From Nothophaeocryptopus gaeumannii (Eukaryota; Ascomycota; Dothideomycetes; Mycosphaerellales; Mycosphaerellaceae), in the NCBI GenBank assembly GCA_031771865.1, contig JASISA010000027.1:2356001-2420000 (forward strand): a stretch of 64,000 nt of DNA, read 5' to 3'. The first letter of the stretch is position 1, and every line of letters starts with the position of its first letter. Positions 54,521 through 64,000 of the stretch are shown here, one piece after another. The position numbers and the translations under genes are program-made. The notes beneath the pieces are model-generated. The model was not told where the DNA came from. It searched no databases and saw only the letters and a program-made list of their open reading frames with translations.

Positions 54521-54652
54521 ACGTTACATCTCCCTGGGAATCTTGACGGCTTCGCAAACGTTCGCTCATCGACGCTCCATCTATATCTATTGATATCTTC
54601 CACCAGCAATGCCACCGCCGTTCCACGTTCTCGGAATCATCTCATTCCAACC

Positions 54653-55871
54653 TCATTCCTGCTTGTCTGGGAAGCCAAGGTTCACTCCAAATGCTGGATA
54701 CACCTGGAGAGGTTTTACTGTCAACAACAACTTCAAAACGGTCTCGACAATTGCAATCACTCACATATCTTGTGAAGCCCCTCTTCTTGTGGATACCATC
54801 TAGTGCTTGCAAGTCTCCGGAGTCCAGCTTGACGGTCTTCAAGTTTTCCTCGATGCGGGCTGGGGTGACAGATTTGGGGAGCACGACATGACCTCGGTTG
54901 ACTGCAGGATGGTCAGTATCTTTTATCATCTCCAAAATCGAAAGATTTACATTGATATGAAATAAGGACAGTTCCTGCTCCAATGCCGTGCTTCTTTGCC
55001 ACTTCCTGAACCACTTCGTCCTGGAAGAGTGGGCTCCCGGTGCTGCCAAGTGGACTATATGCCTCGACAAGAATGCCCTTCTCTTTGCAGAATTCGGAGA
55101 TCTCCTGCTGGGGGAGCAATGGGTGGTTCTCAATCTGATTCGCCGCCGGGGACACCTCAGCTCTCTCGAGAAGCTCCTTCAGGAATGGCACACTGTAGTT
55201 CGAGACGCCAATAGCCTTTGTCTTGCCTGTCTCCAGCAGCTTCTCCATTTCTTTCCAGGTATCGGTGTGAGACCATTCTCGATCTAGGTCGCGTGATCCA
55301 TCTTCCAGCTTCGGAAACATTGGGTGGTTGCCGTTCGGGTTCATGGGAACTCTCAAGAGTCAATCACAGACCGTCAGTTCGCCAGAAATCAAAAAGCTTA
55401 CTAGGCCAGTGGACGAGGTACAAATCCACATAATCTAATCCGAGCCGCTTCAGACCTTCGTCCAAACATTCTTCCGGTTTTCGATGATAAGTGCACCTGG
55501 AGAATGTCAGCTTGACTTTCGGGCGCGGCGTGGCTTCTCCATGGCGCCCCCAAAGACACCTACCAGAGCTTGGTAGTAACAAAGACATCCTCCCGCTTGA
55601 TGCCAGACGCAAAGGCCTCCTTCAAACCCTCGCCGACTTCACTCTCGTTGCCATACACGAAGGCAGCATCAATGTGCCTGTAGCCATTCTTGAGAGCATG
55701 GGCGACAGCGTCCTTTACTTGGCCCGGGTCCTAACATGCTAATTAGCACCAGTCAAATTTATCTCTGGCCTTCCCTCTGGGGCTCCGCGTCGGCAAACTC
55801 ACAGACTGCCAGGTGCCCAGCCCAACGGCGGGAATTTTCGCACCGGTGTTCAGCGTGAAGGTCTGCGACAT
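54653..55871 (-). CDS. Aldo-keto reductase
   Basis: Six exons (55803-55871, 55564-55730, 55402-55496, 54951-55349, 54765-54901, 54653-54703) give 305 residues, the family length. The catalytic tetrad is visible: Asp and Tyr in HIDAAFVYGNE, Lys in TKLW and His in LVHWP. The cofactor loop includes PKSVTPARIEENL and the early strand is VGLGTWQS. The C-terminal exon of 17 codons, including the stop, restores VYPAFGVNLGFPDKQE. Related fungal enzymes reduce glyceraldehyde, D-galacturonate, L-glyceraldehyde or pentoses with NADPH. Introns are 49-72 nt. It is divergent from the inositol dehydrogenase-like gene. Substrate is unknown, but a sugar-acid or polyol role fits the context. Confidence 0.9.
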
Positions 55872-56626
55872 CTTCTCTGGATGGAGAATGAAGTCGGGCG
55901 TGCGCGCGAGAATGAAGTTGGCAAGTTCTGGGTTCATTTGGAGTCAGGAGATTCGCGAGCTGGGTTCAGATGGTGCCGAGAACGCGTTGTTCGAGAAAAG
56001 CGATCGCGTCACGTCGGCTTTTGATCAGGCGAGGTGGGGTGTGTGATGTGGGGCTGCCCCGCCATCTCGTTCCTCACACGGACCTCACACGGACCTCACA
56101 CGCGACCGTCACGAGCTCAACCACCGCCTGAAGCCGTCGCCGACCCTCGCACAAGCCATCATCAAAGCCACGTGCGGCTGCGGAGAATCTCAGAGAGGTT
56201 GTTCCGCTCCGCGCAGCCTGCCTCCGATTCGCTGCACGGCTTCGCCTTCCTTTGACGCACGGAGAGGAAAGACTTCCCTGCTGAAGTCTTCGTTCTCTAT
56301 CATCGACCCCGGAGGTATGGTCATGCCTGCGAGGTCGCTGTCATGAGCTGCATTACCGTCTGCTAGACGCGCATAACGCTGTTCTCAACGACGCGACGAG
56401 CTTCATACACGACATGAGTGTACTGCCTACAAAAGGTTTGCTGTTTCTTCCCTCCCAGTCACGCATCAATCCTTCCTCCATCCTCCGCGTCTCCGGCCCT
56501 TTAGTCGAATCGCAAAAGTACAAGACAATTCGAGCTCGTGGCCGCTGCAGCTCGCTCTCTGAAATTTGCCAACACCGCCTGCTTTCATTTCAGATCTCGC
56601 ACTGATTCCACTTTCGCACCTTCAAA
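55872..56626. promoter_or_regulatory. Shared upstream region of AKR and inositol dehydrogenase-like genes
   Basis: 755 bp of divergent promoter with an 11-bp tandem repeat near its middle. The long leader next to the plus-strand gene is pyrimidine-rich. No specific transcription factor motif is claimed. Confidence 0.5.
56072..56102 (+). repeat. 11-bp tandem repeat in divergent promoter
   Basis: Two full copies and a third nine-base partial copy of CCTCACACGGA (56072, 56083, 56094) lie in the AKR/inositol dehydrogenase-like interval. They could be tandem operator sites or slippage. Confidence 0.85.
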
Positions 56627-57820
56627 ATGGTCCGCAAGCTTCAAGTCGGTGTCTCTGGCCTCGGCCGCATGGGCGCTCGTCACGCACGGCACTTCCTTGA
56701 GCGCACGCCGCGCGCTGAGCTGGTCGCCGCCTTTGACCCAGATGAGAAGGCACTTGCATGGGCAAAGCAAGCTCTCGAGCCATTTGGCACCAAGCTCTAC
56801 AGCGACTTCGAAGAATTCTTGAAGCATCCGGGTTTGGAAGCTGTGGTCGTGGCTGGCATCACCACTGAACATGCCGCGCAGACAATTCGAGCGATTGGAG
56901 CGAACAAGCATGTTCTCTGCGAGAAGCCTTTGTCTACGAGCATTGGCATTTGTGAGGAGGTCCTCCAGGTTGCCCGCACCAAGCCACACTTGACAGTGAT
57001 GTATGAAACCCCAAGCTCGAAGCTTGTTGAAGCATAAGCCAGTCACTGACTCTTCGCCCTTCTTCCCACAGGTGCGGTTTCTCAAGACGATTTGACGCCA
57101 GCTACCGCGATGCTGCTCGCAGAATTGAAGCTGGCGATATCGGACGTCCCGCCATCATTCGATCACAGACATGCGATAAGCACCGAGACGACGACTACTT
57201 CGTTCAATACGCCAAGTTTTCTGGGGGCATTTTCGTTGACGCGAACATTCATGATATCGATCTTGCTCTGTGGTACTTTGGCCAAGACAGCGTCGTGAAG
57301 AGTGTCACCGCAGTGGGAATCAACGCTCGCCTTGCGGACTTGAAGAAGCATAACGATGTCGATAATGGCATCGGCGTTGTGGAGTTCTACGGAGGCAAGA
57401 TTGCGTACTTCTACTCTTCTCGAATGATGGCTGCTGGCCAAACTGACACCACCGAAATCATTGGCACCCACGGTGAGTATCGAGCCATACTGCATGTCTC
57501 GTGCGTTTGCTGACTTGAGAAAAGGTAAAATCGTCGTGAACGGAAATCCACAACAAAACCTCGTCGAGCTTCATGAGTCCAGTGGCGTACGCAGAGAAGT
57601 CCCACAGACATACTATGATCGATTCGAGCAGGCCTTCGTGACTGAAAGCAATGAGTTCACCGAATGCATCCTGGACGGCAAGAAGCCGCCGTTCCAGCTC
57701 TCTGGTGCCATCACAGCGGTGAAGATTGGTGATGCTCTCCGGAAAAGTTTGCATACGGGCAAGAAGCTCGAGTACAACGAGCTTGGAGAGGAGATTGTAG
57801 AAGAGAAGGCGCGGTTGTAG
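56627..57820 (+). CDS. Gfo/Idh/MocA-family oxidoreductase, inositol 2-dehydrogenase-like
   Basis: Three exons (56627-57000, 57072-57472, 57525-57820; introns 71 and 52 nt) give 356 residues. The N-terminal Rossmann motif is VGVSGLGRMGARHA, the family signature is CEKPLS, and the catalytic region contains CGFSRRFDASYRDA and FVDANIHDIDLALWYFG with the substrate-binding DxxxH pattern of inositol dehydrogenases (IolG). It oxidises myo-inositol or a related polyol to the keto form with NAD. The splice join ATG|TGCGGF restores MCGFSRRFD. It stands beside the aldo-keto reductase and within 10 kb of inositol oxygenase. Confidence 0.9.
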
Positions 57821-58290
57821 ATTGGCTCTTCGGGAGGCGTGGAGCGTATCAGCGACGAGTCGGTTTGAATAGATGGGAACCACGTTAGCTGGCTGTTGTT
57901 CCCCAAAATGGCGTTTTTGGTCAAAGACAAAGATCATGAAGACGATAGAGCAGCCATCCAAAGAGCGAATTGTGTTCATGTCTTCACATCCGCGTCTATC
58001 CAATTTTCCGCTTCTTTTTCCACTGCCACGCCTCGTCCCATATGGTCCTTCACTGGGTTCATCCTAGCGGAATGGGGAGAAGTCAACGCGTACGCTGCAA
58101 AGCTTGCCAGTGCCTTGTGATGATGTCGCCGGAATAGAAGATTGATCTGCTGCTTTCAAAAGAGGACCCGACGATGATCACCCAGCGATAGAAAGATTCC
58201 GTGCCTACAAACTCTTTCTGGGGTTTGAGAGCTTTTCAACTCCGAGTTGTGGTGTCCGCGTTGAAGCCACTTTCGCGTGGAGCAGCGCGC
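57821..58290. other. Convergent intergenic
   Basis: 3' flanks of two convergent genes with no supported gene. Confidence 0.45.
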
Positions 58291-58743
58291 TCATGAGGGC
58301 TGCGTCGCCCTCGGGCTGTTGTCGTCGTGATCTCTTATTGAAACATGCGATTCAAATTGCTCACGATATGCTCGACGAATCTGCAAAATAATTAGCACAC
58401 ATACAGCGTCCCTCAGCTCCAGCTCGGGGCTTACTCCATCGAACGGCGTCTGGCCATCCCCGACATCCAGGAACAGCACACCGTACACGCATACGAAGAC
58501 GATGCTGCCCCATTGAGCCAGCTTCACGCCTTTGTTCCAGTTTGGACGTGCCCACTTGAGCTTCGCCCTCCTCCTATATCTCCGTTCAAGGCGAAACTGG
58601 TGTTTTTGAGAGAGCTTGGTGAAGTCGGGCGGCCATGTCCTCTTGCATCGGTACGGGTTCGTCTCGAAGGTGTACGGGAATTTAGGCACGAAGCCGGGCG
58701 CTTGAGGCGCTTTGCGGAACAGACCTGCAAACAGCGACGCCAT
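58291..58743 (-). CDS. Small single-pass membrane protein, unknown function
   Basis: Two exons (58435-58743, 58291-58380) give 132 residues. The 54-nt intron has a GTAAGC donor and a CTAAT-like branch followed by TTTTGCAG, and is in frame and free of stops, so retention would add 18 residues. The N-terminal half is Phe/Arg/Trp-rich (RYRRRAKLKWARPNWNKG) and is followed by one hydrophobic segment (LAQWGSIVFVCVYGVLF). A mitochondrial or ER location is possible. The start at 58743 was chosen because upstream codons lack gene-like composition. I do not recognise the family. Confidence 0.6.
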   Translation of the reverse strand: MASLFAGLFRKAPQAPGFVPKFPYTFETNPYRCKRTWPPDFTKLSQKHQFRLERRYRRRAKLKWARPNWNKGVKLAQWGSIVFVCVYGVLFLDVGDGQTPFDGVSPELELRDAVCVLIILQIRRAYREQFESHVSIRDHDDNSPRATQPS

Positions 58744-59136
58744 AAATGGTTGTTCAGTATGCGCTGCTGGCAGTGATGTGAGGAGTGATGCTGCGGGACG
58801 TGGGAGAAGACCACACACCCCCGAGAGCGTGAATATTTGAGCGCCGATTGATGAAGCCCGGCCTACGGCAGACCTTCCCTCAGCACACCAAAGCACAGCT
58901 CGCTAGGTCAAAAAAGAAACAGAGTCATCGCCGACAACATCTGAACTCGATACCTCTACACAACAACCTCCTCCTCCTGACTCACTCCTTGACTCACTCC
59001 TTGCCTCCAAGCCACGACGTCGCTCGCTACTAGACTCCTCCTCCCGCGGCTGCGCGGTCTGCGCTCCCATCACCGCCGCTTCGACTACCACCACCACCAG
59101 CGATCCCACTACCGGTCCAACCAGCTCTACGCAACC
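58744..59136. promoter_or_regulatory. Divergent upstream region of small membrane protein and LeuRS genes
   Basis: 393 bp of non-coding sequence with tandem GACTCACTCCTT units near 58978-59007 in the LeuRS leader. These contain GAGTCA-like half-sites on the other strand, reminiscent of AP-1/Cpc1 (Gcn4-type) elements; this is suggestive only. Confidence 0.4.
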
Positions 59137-62100
59137 ATGGCGGCGGCGCAGGCCACAAAGGAGGCCTTGGCCCCGCAGCAGCAGCCCAAGGGCACTCTCA
59201 AGATCGAGAACACAGAAAAGCGCGATACCCTCATAGCCAGCGAGAAAAAGTTCCAGCGGCAATGGCAGGACTCTCGGGTGTTCGAGCAGAACGCACCCTC
59301 GCTAGAGGATGTGCCGTATCACTCCATTGCTCCCGCTGAGCTTCGAGCGAAAAACCCCAAATACATGGTCACCATGGCTTATCCATATGTCAACGGCGCA
59401 CCACATGCCGGCCACTCTTTTACTGCCAGTAAGCTCGAATTCGCTGTGGGTTGGGCCCGCATGCAGGGCAAGCGAGCTCTCTATCCCCAAGGCTTCCACT
59501 GCACCGGCATGCCAATCAAGGCCTGCGCTGATAAGCTTGTGCGGGAGATCGAGATGTTTGGCAAGAACTTCGAGAACTGCCCTGTTGAGGCAGTCCAGGA
59601 CGAAAACGCAGAGCCCAACGGAGCTCCACCCGCACCCACACAGGAAACGACCAAGGAGGATGTCACCAAATTCACCGCGAAGAAGTCAAAGGCTGCTGCT
59701 AAGGTGAACGTTGCCCTGAAGTACCAATTCCAAATCATGCTCGCGCAGGGCATCCCACTCGAGGAGATCCACAAATTCGCGGACGCAGATTACTGGTTGC
59801 AATACTTCCCTCCGCTTTGGAAGCGCGATCTGAACGACTTGGGATGCAGGGTCGACTGGAGACGATCGATGGTAACAACCGATGCAAACCCCTATTACGA
59901 CGCATTCGTCAGATGGCAGGTCAACCGTTTAAAAGAGATGGGTAAAATCAAGTTTGGCAAGCGATACACAGTCTACTCGCCAAAGGATGGACAGGCCTGT
60001 ATGGACCACGATCGACAGACCGGAGAAGGAGTTGGCGTGCAAGAATACACTGCTTTGAAGCTTCGCGTGAAGGACTGGGCGGATTCTGCCAAACCGAAAA
60101 TCGAGGGCAAGATTCCGACAGGAGGGAACGTCTACTTTGTTCCGGCGACCCTTAGACCCGAGACCATGTATGGGCAAAACTGCTGCTTTGTTGGGCCGAA
60201 TGTGGACTACGGAGTCTACGAAGTGGAAAAGGCCAGAGAGTATTACTTCGTTTCGCACCGAGCTGCGGGGAATATGGCCTTCCAGAGCATTTTTCCACAA
60301 TGGGGTGTTTTCCCGAAAGTGGCTGATTTGAAGGGCTCTGATGTTATCGGCACTCTAGTCAACGCGCCACTGTCAGTGCACAAAGATGGCGTCTACATTT
60401 TACCTATGGAATCCGTCAAGCCGACCAAGGGCACGGGCGTGGTCACGAGTGTGCCATCTGATTCGCCCGACGATTATATCACAACGTTGGACCTTCAAAA
60501 GAAAGCCGAGTATTACAAGATCAAGAAGGAGTGGATCGACAAGGAAATACTGCCTATCATTGAGACGCCTGAATACGGCAACTTGATTGCTAAGGCGCTG
60601 GTTGAAAAAATGAAGATCAACTCACCAAAAGACGCGAAGCAACTCGCTGAAGCTAAGGCGGAAGCGTATAAGGAGGGTTTCTACAAGGGCAAGATGGTCT
60701 ATGGCAAGTATGCTGGCCAGACTGTTGAGTACGCGAAGCCACTTGTCCGCCAGGAGTTGGTTGACTCCGGCGAGGCTTTTGCGTATGCTGAGCCCGATGG
60801 TCTGGTTATGAGCCGATCAGGTGACGAGTGCGTTGCCGGCCATCTCGATCAATGGTTCATGAACTACGGTGAGCCGGAGAAATCAGGTGATCCAGAGTGG
60901 CAGCCGAAGGTCCTCAAGCACGTTCAGAACGAAGATGGCAATGGCCTGAACACTTTCTCAACGGAGACCAAGAATGCCTTTGAGCAGGTGCTCTGGTGGC
61001 TGTCTCAATGGGCATGTGCAAGAAGCTACGGCCTTGGTACAAAGCTGCCCTGGGATCAAAGCCAGCTTGTCGAGAGCTTGTCGGATTCCACGATATACAT
61101 GTCGTACTACACAATCGCACACCTCCTGCACAAGGACATCTTCGGCAAGGAAAAGGGACCTGCAAACGTCTCTGCCGACCAAATGACCGACGAGGTCTGG
61201 GATTGGATGTTCTGCCGGATTGAGACCATTCCAACGGGTTGCACGATCCCAGAGGAAACTTTGCATCGCATGCGCCGCGAGTTCGAGTACTGGTATCCAC
61301 TGGATTTGCGTGTCTCAGGAAAGGACCTGATTCAAAATCACTTGACCTTCTTCCTTTACGTTCACGTTGCTCTGTTCCCACCAGAGTACTGGCCCCGCGC
61401 CGTGCGCGTCAACGGGCATTTGATGTTGAATGGAGAGAAGATGTCAAAGTCTACAGGAAACTTCCTCACCCTCAATCAATCGATCGAGAAATTTGGCGCT
61501 GATGCCACTCGCGTTGCGCTGGCGGATGCAGGTGATACGATGGAAGATGCAAACTTCGACGAAACTGTTGCGAATGCCAACATTCTGCGTTTGTACGAGC
61601 TTCGGTTGTGGTGTGAGAGCGTCGTTGCCGATGCGCGCTTGCTTCAAGACGGCGAATCTTACGCACAGGTGAAAGAGAATGAGAGGCACAAGAACAACGA
61701 CTCCATCTTGCGGACTGGCGAAAAGGGCTTCTGGGATGAGCTATTTGAGAATGAGCTACACGGGCTTGTCCGAGCAACTGAAGAGCAGTATAATGATACG
61801 AACTACAAGGCTGCCTTGAAGCATGGCTTCTACGACTTCATCTCAGCTCGAGACTTCTACCGTGAGGTGACGAAGGCATCTGGTATCGGAATGCACGCCG
61901 ACTTGGTCGAGCGATACGTTGAGCTGCAAGCGCTCATGATCACCGTCGTGGCACCTCACTGGTCCGAACACATCTGGCTTGAAGTCTTGAAGAAGTCCGA
62001 CACCGTCCAAAATGCGCTTTTTCCCAAGGTCCCTGACCAGAAGCCAAACCTCACAGCTGCGCGCGAGTACGTCCGAGTCACACAGAGCAACATCACCGGT

Positions 62101-62613
62101 GCAGAGGGCGCTCAGCTCAAGAAGATGCAAAAAGGCAAACAGACATCGTACGACCCGAAGAAGGATAAGAAGTTATCCATCTTTTGTGCCACAAAATATC
62201 CATCGTGGCAAGACGGGATCATCGACATAGTGCGCAATAACTTCTCCGACATGAAGCTGGATGTGGGTGCGGTGTCAAAGAGCATTCCGAAGACCGAGAG
62301 TAAGCGCGCCATGCCGTTCGTTCAACAGCTCAAGAAAAGTCTTGAGACTGGCATCAACCCTGGTACAGTCTTCGAGCGCAAACTTGCGTTCGATGAAGTC
62401 TCTGTGCTCAAAGAGATGGTTCCAGGACTGCAACAGACAGTCCAAAAATGTGCCGTGGTGGAGGTTATCGAAGTCGATTTGGAGACGAAGAAGGGTAAGG
62501 TGGTTGGCGGATCCGCTGGCACTCAAAACGGCGAGGAGAAGGCGGAACTGCCTCAATCCGCCGAGAATGCCGTTCCAGGTCAACCGACGTTCTTCTTCGA
62601 AAACACCGCGTGA
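59137..62613 (+). CDS. LRS1: Cytosolic leucyl-tRNA synthetase
   Basis: A single exon encodes 1158 residues, slightly longer than yeast Cdc60 (about 1090). The class I signatures are PYVNGAPHAGHS (HIGH-type, near residue 90) and GEKMSKSTGNF (KMSKS, near 768-772). A CP1 editing insertion lies between them with TLRPETMYGQNC and PMESVKPTKGTGVVTSVPSDSPDD, the threonine-rich and conserved Asp features of post-transfer editing. The N-terminus lacks a mitochondrial presequence, so it is the cytosolic form. It charges tRNA-Leu and, in yeast, also signals leucine to TORC1. Confidence 0.95.
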   Translation: MAAAQATKEALAPQQQPKGTLKIENTEKRDTLIASEKKFQRQWQDSRVFEQNAPSLEDVPYHSIAPAELRAKNPKYMVTMAYPYVNGAPHAGHSFTASKLEFAVGWARMQGKRALYPQGFHCTGMPIKACADKLVREIEMFGKNFENCPVEAVQDENAEPNGAPPAPTQETTKEDVTKFTAKKSKAAAKVNVALKYQFQIMLAQGIPLEEIHKFADADYWLQYFPPLWKRDLNDLGCRVDWRRSMVTTDANPYYDAFVRWQVNRLKEMGKIKFGKRYTVYSPKDGQACMDHDRQTGEGVGVQEYTALKLRVKDWADSAKPKIEGKIPTGGNVYFVPATLRPETMYGQNCCFVGPNVDYGVYEVEKAREYYFVSHRAAGNMAFQSIFPQWGVFPKVADLKGSDVIGTLVNAPLSVHKDGVYILPMESVKPTKGTGVVTSVPSDSPDDYITTLDLQKKAEYYKIKKEWIDKEILPIIETPEYGNLIAKALVEKMKINSPKDAKQLAEAKAEAYKEGFYKGKMVYGKYAGQTVEYAKPLVRQELVDSGEAFAYAEPDGLVMSRSGDECVAGHLDQWFMNYGEPEKSGDPEWQPKVLKHVQNEDGNGLNTFSTETKNAFEQVLWWLSQWACARSYGLGTKLPWDQSQLVESLSDSTIYMSYYTIAHLLHKDIFGKEKGPANVSADQMTDEVWDWMFCRIETIPTGCTIPEETLHRMRREFEYWYPLDLRVSGKDLIQNHLTFFLYVHVALFPPEYWPRAVRVNGHLMLNGEKMSKSTGNFLTLNQSIEKFGADATRVALADAGDTMEDANFDETVANANILRLYELRLWCESVVADARLLQDGESYAQVKENERHKNNDSILRTGEKGFWDELFENELHGLVRATEEQYNDTNYKAALKHGFYDFISARDFYREVTKASGIGMHADLVERYVELQALMITVVAPHWSEHIWLEVLKKSDTVQNALFPKVPDQKPNLTAAREYVRVTQSNITGAEGAQLKKMQKGKQTSYDPKKDKKLSIFCATKYPSWQDGIIDIVRNNFSDMKLDVGAVSKSIPKTESKRAMPFVQQLKKSLETGINPGTVFERKLAFDEVSVLKEMVPGLQQTVQKCAVVEVIEVDLETKKGKVVGGSAGTQNGEEKAELPQSAENAVPGQPTFFFENTA

Positions 62614-63431
62614 TTGCACCTCTGCATTCCGAAGACAACGCACTTGCAGTTTGAGCAACACAAGAGCCGTTCCCAGATCTAGCCAACGTGGAGGCATTCC
62701 CCTTTTCACGCGAGGCTGGCGAACCTGTTAGCGACGAAGTAAACCTTGCTGCGACACTCTTCTCCCGGCGGTCATGACATGACCGATGACGATGAACGTC
62801 GTGTACTGTCAGAAAATGAGATGAATGTCAACATGCTCGGTTCGTGCTGTTCCGATCCCTGCTCCCATATCTCCTTCTCACACGCTGATCATGCTGCTGT
62901 CTTGTGCAACACCAAGTGTATGAATTGTTGGGGGCTCAGACCAATCAGCATGTGCAAGGCCAACCTAGTACCCTCACAGCACGGCCTTATCACATGCCAA
63001 GAGGCCCAAAAGCGATACGCTAATTAAGGAATTAATGTGGAGATTGGGCGGGCGGGTAGGGAGCTTTCTGGTGGTGCATGTGGCCCCTGCAACGCTTGGC
63101 GGCAGGTAGGTGAATGAAAGAGCGTGAATTCGCTCGGAAGGCTCGGTTATGCACGCCTGCCGCGCAGACCGCTACGATAAACCCGCAGTCGCGCAGTGGA
63201 TGACCCGAGTGACCACCGTGGCACCGCGGCCTCTAATCTTGTTCACCCGCAGCGCTATGTCCACATCTAGACCTTGTACTCTTCCCCGCATGCCCAAGTC
63301 CCCGCTTGGCGAAGGCGGGTCTCTGAGTTTGCCTCTGCTCAACTCTTACTCCAAACGCCGAACATAGGACATAACTCCCGACTGTCGCTGTGCGCACACC
63401 GCACAAACCCTCTGTCGAGCCATGGCCTGAG
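62614..63431. other. Intergenic
   Basis: About 820 bp between LeuRS and the terminal regulator gene; no supported gene. Confidence 0.5.
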
Positions 63432-64000
63432 ATGTCAACGCATGCCGCAAGCACGACGGCAGTACCTTCTTCCGCTTCGCAACAACATACGCCTCCGCAG
63501 ACCCAAAGGACGAAGACTGGTTGGTGCGTTTCCACAAAAATTATCCTAGCGTTCATCGCTCGGTCGAAGCGATTTTCCGTGTCCTTCTTGCTGACCAGAT
63601 CCTCGCAGTCAAAACTGTCGACTGCGCCACCTCAAGTGCGATGACAGGAAGAACTCTTGCACGAGATGCGAAAAGGCTGGGATCGACTGTGTGAGGGGAT
63701 ACAATATACGCTTCCGGCATGGAGCGAACCCTTCAGTGGCGAATCTCAAGGGACCTGGCCCGGCCAAGACAGACTATGAGTTTGGGAAGTCGCAGGCATG
63801 TCGACGCAGCATGCCTTTGAAAATGCGATGTTAACGATGAAGTAGAAATGGATGAAAACGGCGAGGACTTTGACATTCTTGGACGAAACCCAGGAGCTGA
63901 TCAACATTTACGATCACAACCCGGACGACAATAACCCATATCCAACGCCTTTCCAATGGCCAGATCACAATATCGTGTCACACCGACCGCCCTTGGAGAG
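63432..64000 (+). CDS. Zn2Cys6 transcription factor, partial at window end
   Basis: The 5' part of a gene that runs off the window: exon 1 63432-63523, exon 2 63609-63795, exon 3 from 63846. Splicing restores a perfect cluster: CQNCRLRHLKC, then CTRC and GIDC with x2, x6, x6, x2, x6 spacing; the first Cys is formed across the 85-nt intron. After FGKSQ the family motif ARTLTFLDETQELI follows in exon 3, which requires removal of 63796-63845, an intron starting GC rather than GT and ending TAG. The N-terminal 30 residues are Ser/Thr/Gln-rich. It is a nuclear regulator with unknown targets. Confidence 0.82.

Overview
This window is nuclear DNA of a filamentous ascomycete. About 26 protein genes sit on both strands. 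Most are interrupted by short introns (roughly 47-86 nt, one of 132 nt) with GTRNGT-like donors and CTNAC/CTNAT branch-like sites. Families such as Zn2Cys6 regulators, an Anp1/Mnn9-type mannosyltransferase, an AA11 chitin-type LPMO and a fungal Gag1-clamp-like protein point to Pezizomycotina. The short introns, moderate GC, many orphan reading frames and an F-box relic suggest a Dothideomycete, perhaps of the Capnodiales/Mycosphaerellales type; that placement is inference. I see no transposon ORF, tRNA, rRNA or CRISPR. The AT-rich signature of RIP is also absent.

Left part (1-20 kb): a non-coding left end, then a secreted alpha/beta hydrolase, Arf6 GTPase, a GT8 glycosyltransferase, a mitochondrial carrier, an orphan ORF, a C2H2 protein, an Anp1/Mnn9-family mannosyltransferase, a salicylate-hydroxylase-type FAD monooxygenase and an orphan probable mitochondrial protein. 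Middle part (20-47 kb): a HAD hydrolase, a Zn2Cys6 regulator divergent from ERG26, a stand-alone MetE C-terminal-domain protein, a PI-PLC X-domain protein divergent from a TMEM115-type Golgi protein, a Baeyer-Villiger-type monooxygenase, a large disordered protein, a Gag1-clamp-like protein, an orphan, an F-box relic, an Utp5-like ribosome biogenesis factor and the BET bromodomain protein Bdf1.

Right part (47-58 kb) is enriched in sugar-acid and polyol enzymes: inositol oxygenase; a divergent pair made of a KduD/gluconate-5-dehydrogenase-like SDR and an L-idonate/polyol dehydrogenase-like zinc enzyme; and a second divergent pair made of an aldo-keto reductase and an inositol-2-dehydrogenase-like enzyme. 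The AA11 LPMO and the CENP-S/Mhf1 gene lie among them. This is the most system-like part of the window: a plausible loose catabolic neighbourhood for inositol, uronate or hexonate. The right end holds an unnamed small membrane protein, cytosolic leucyl-tRNA synthetase and the start of another Zn2Cys6 regulator that runs off the window and appears to use a GC-AG intron.

Gene models were spliced by eye: junctions were chosen where frame, splice signals and family conservation agree. Uncertain junctions are stated in the entries.
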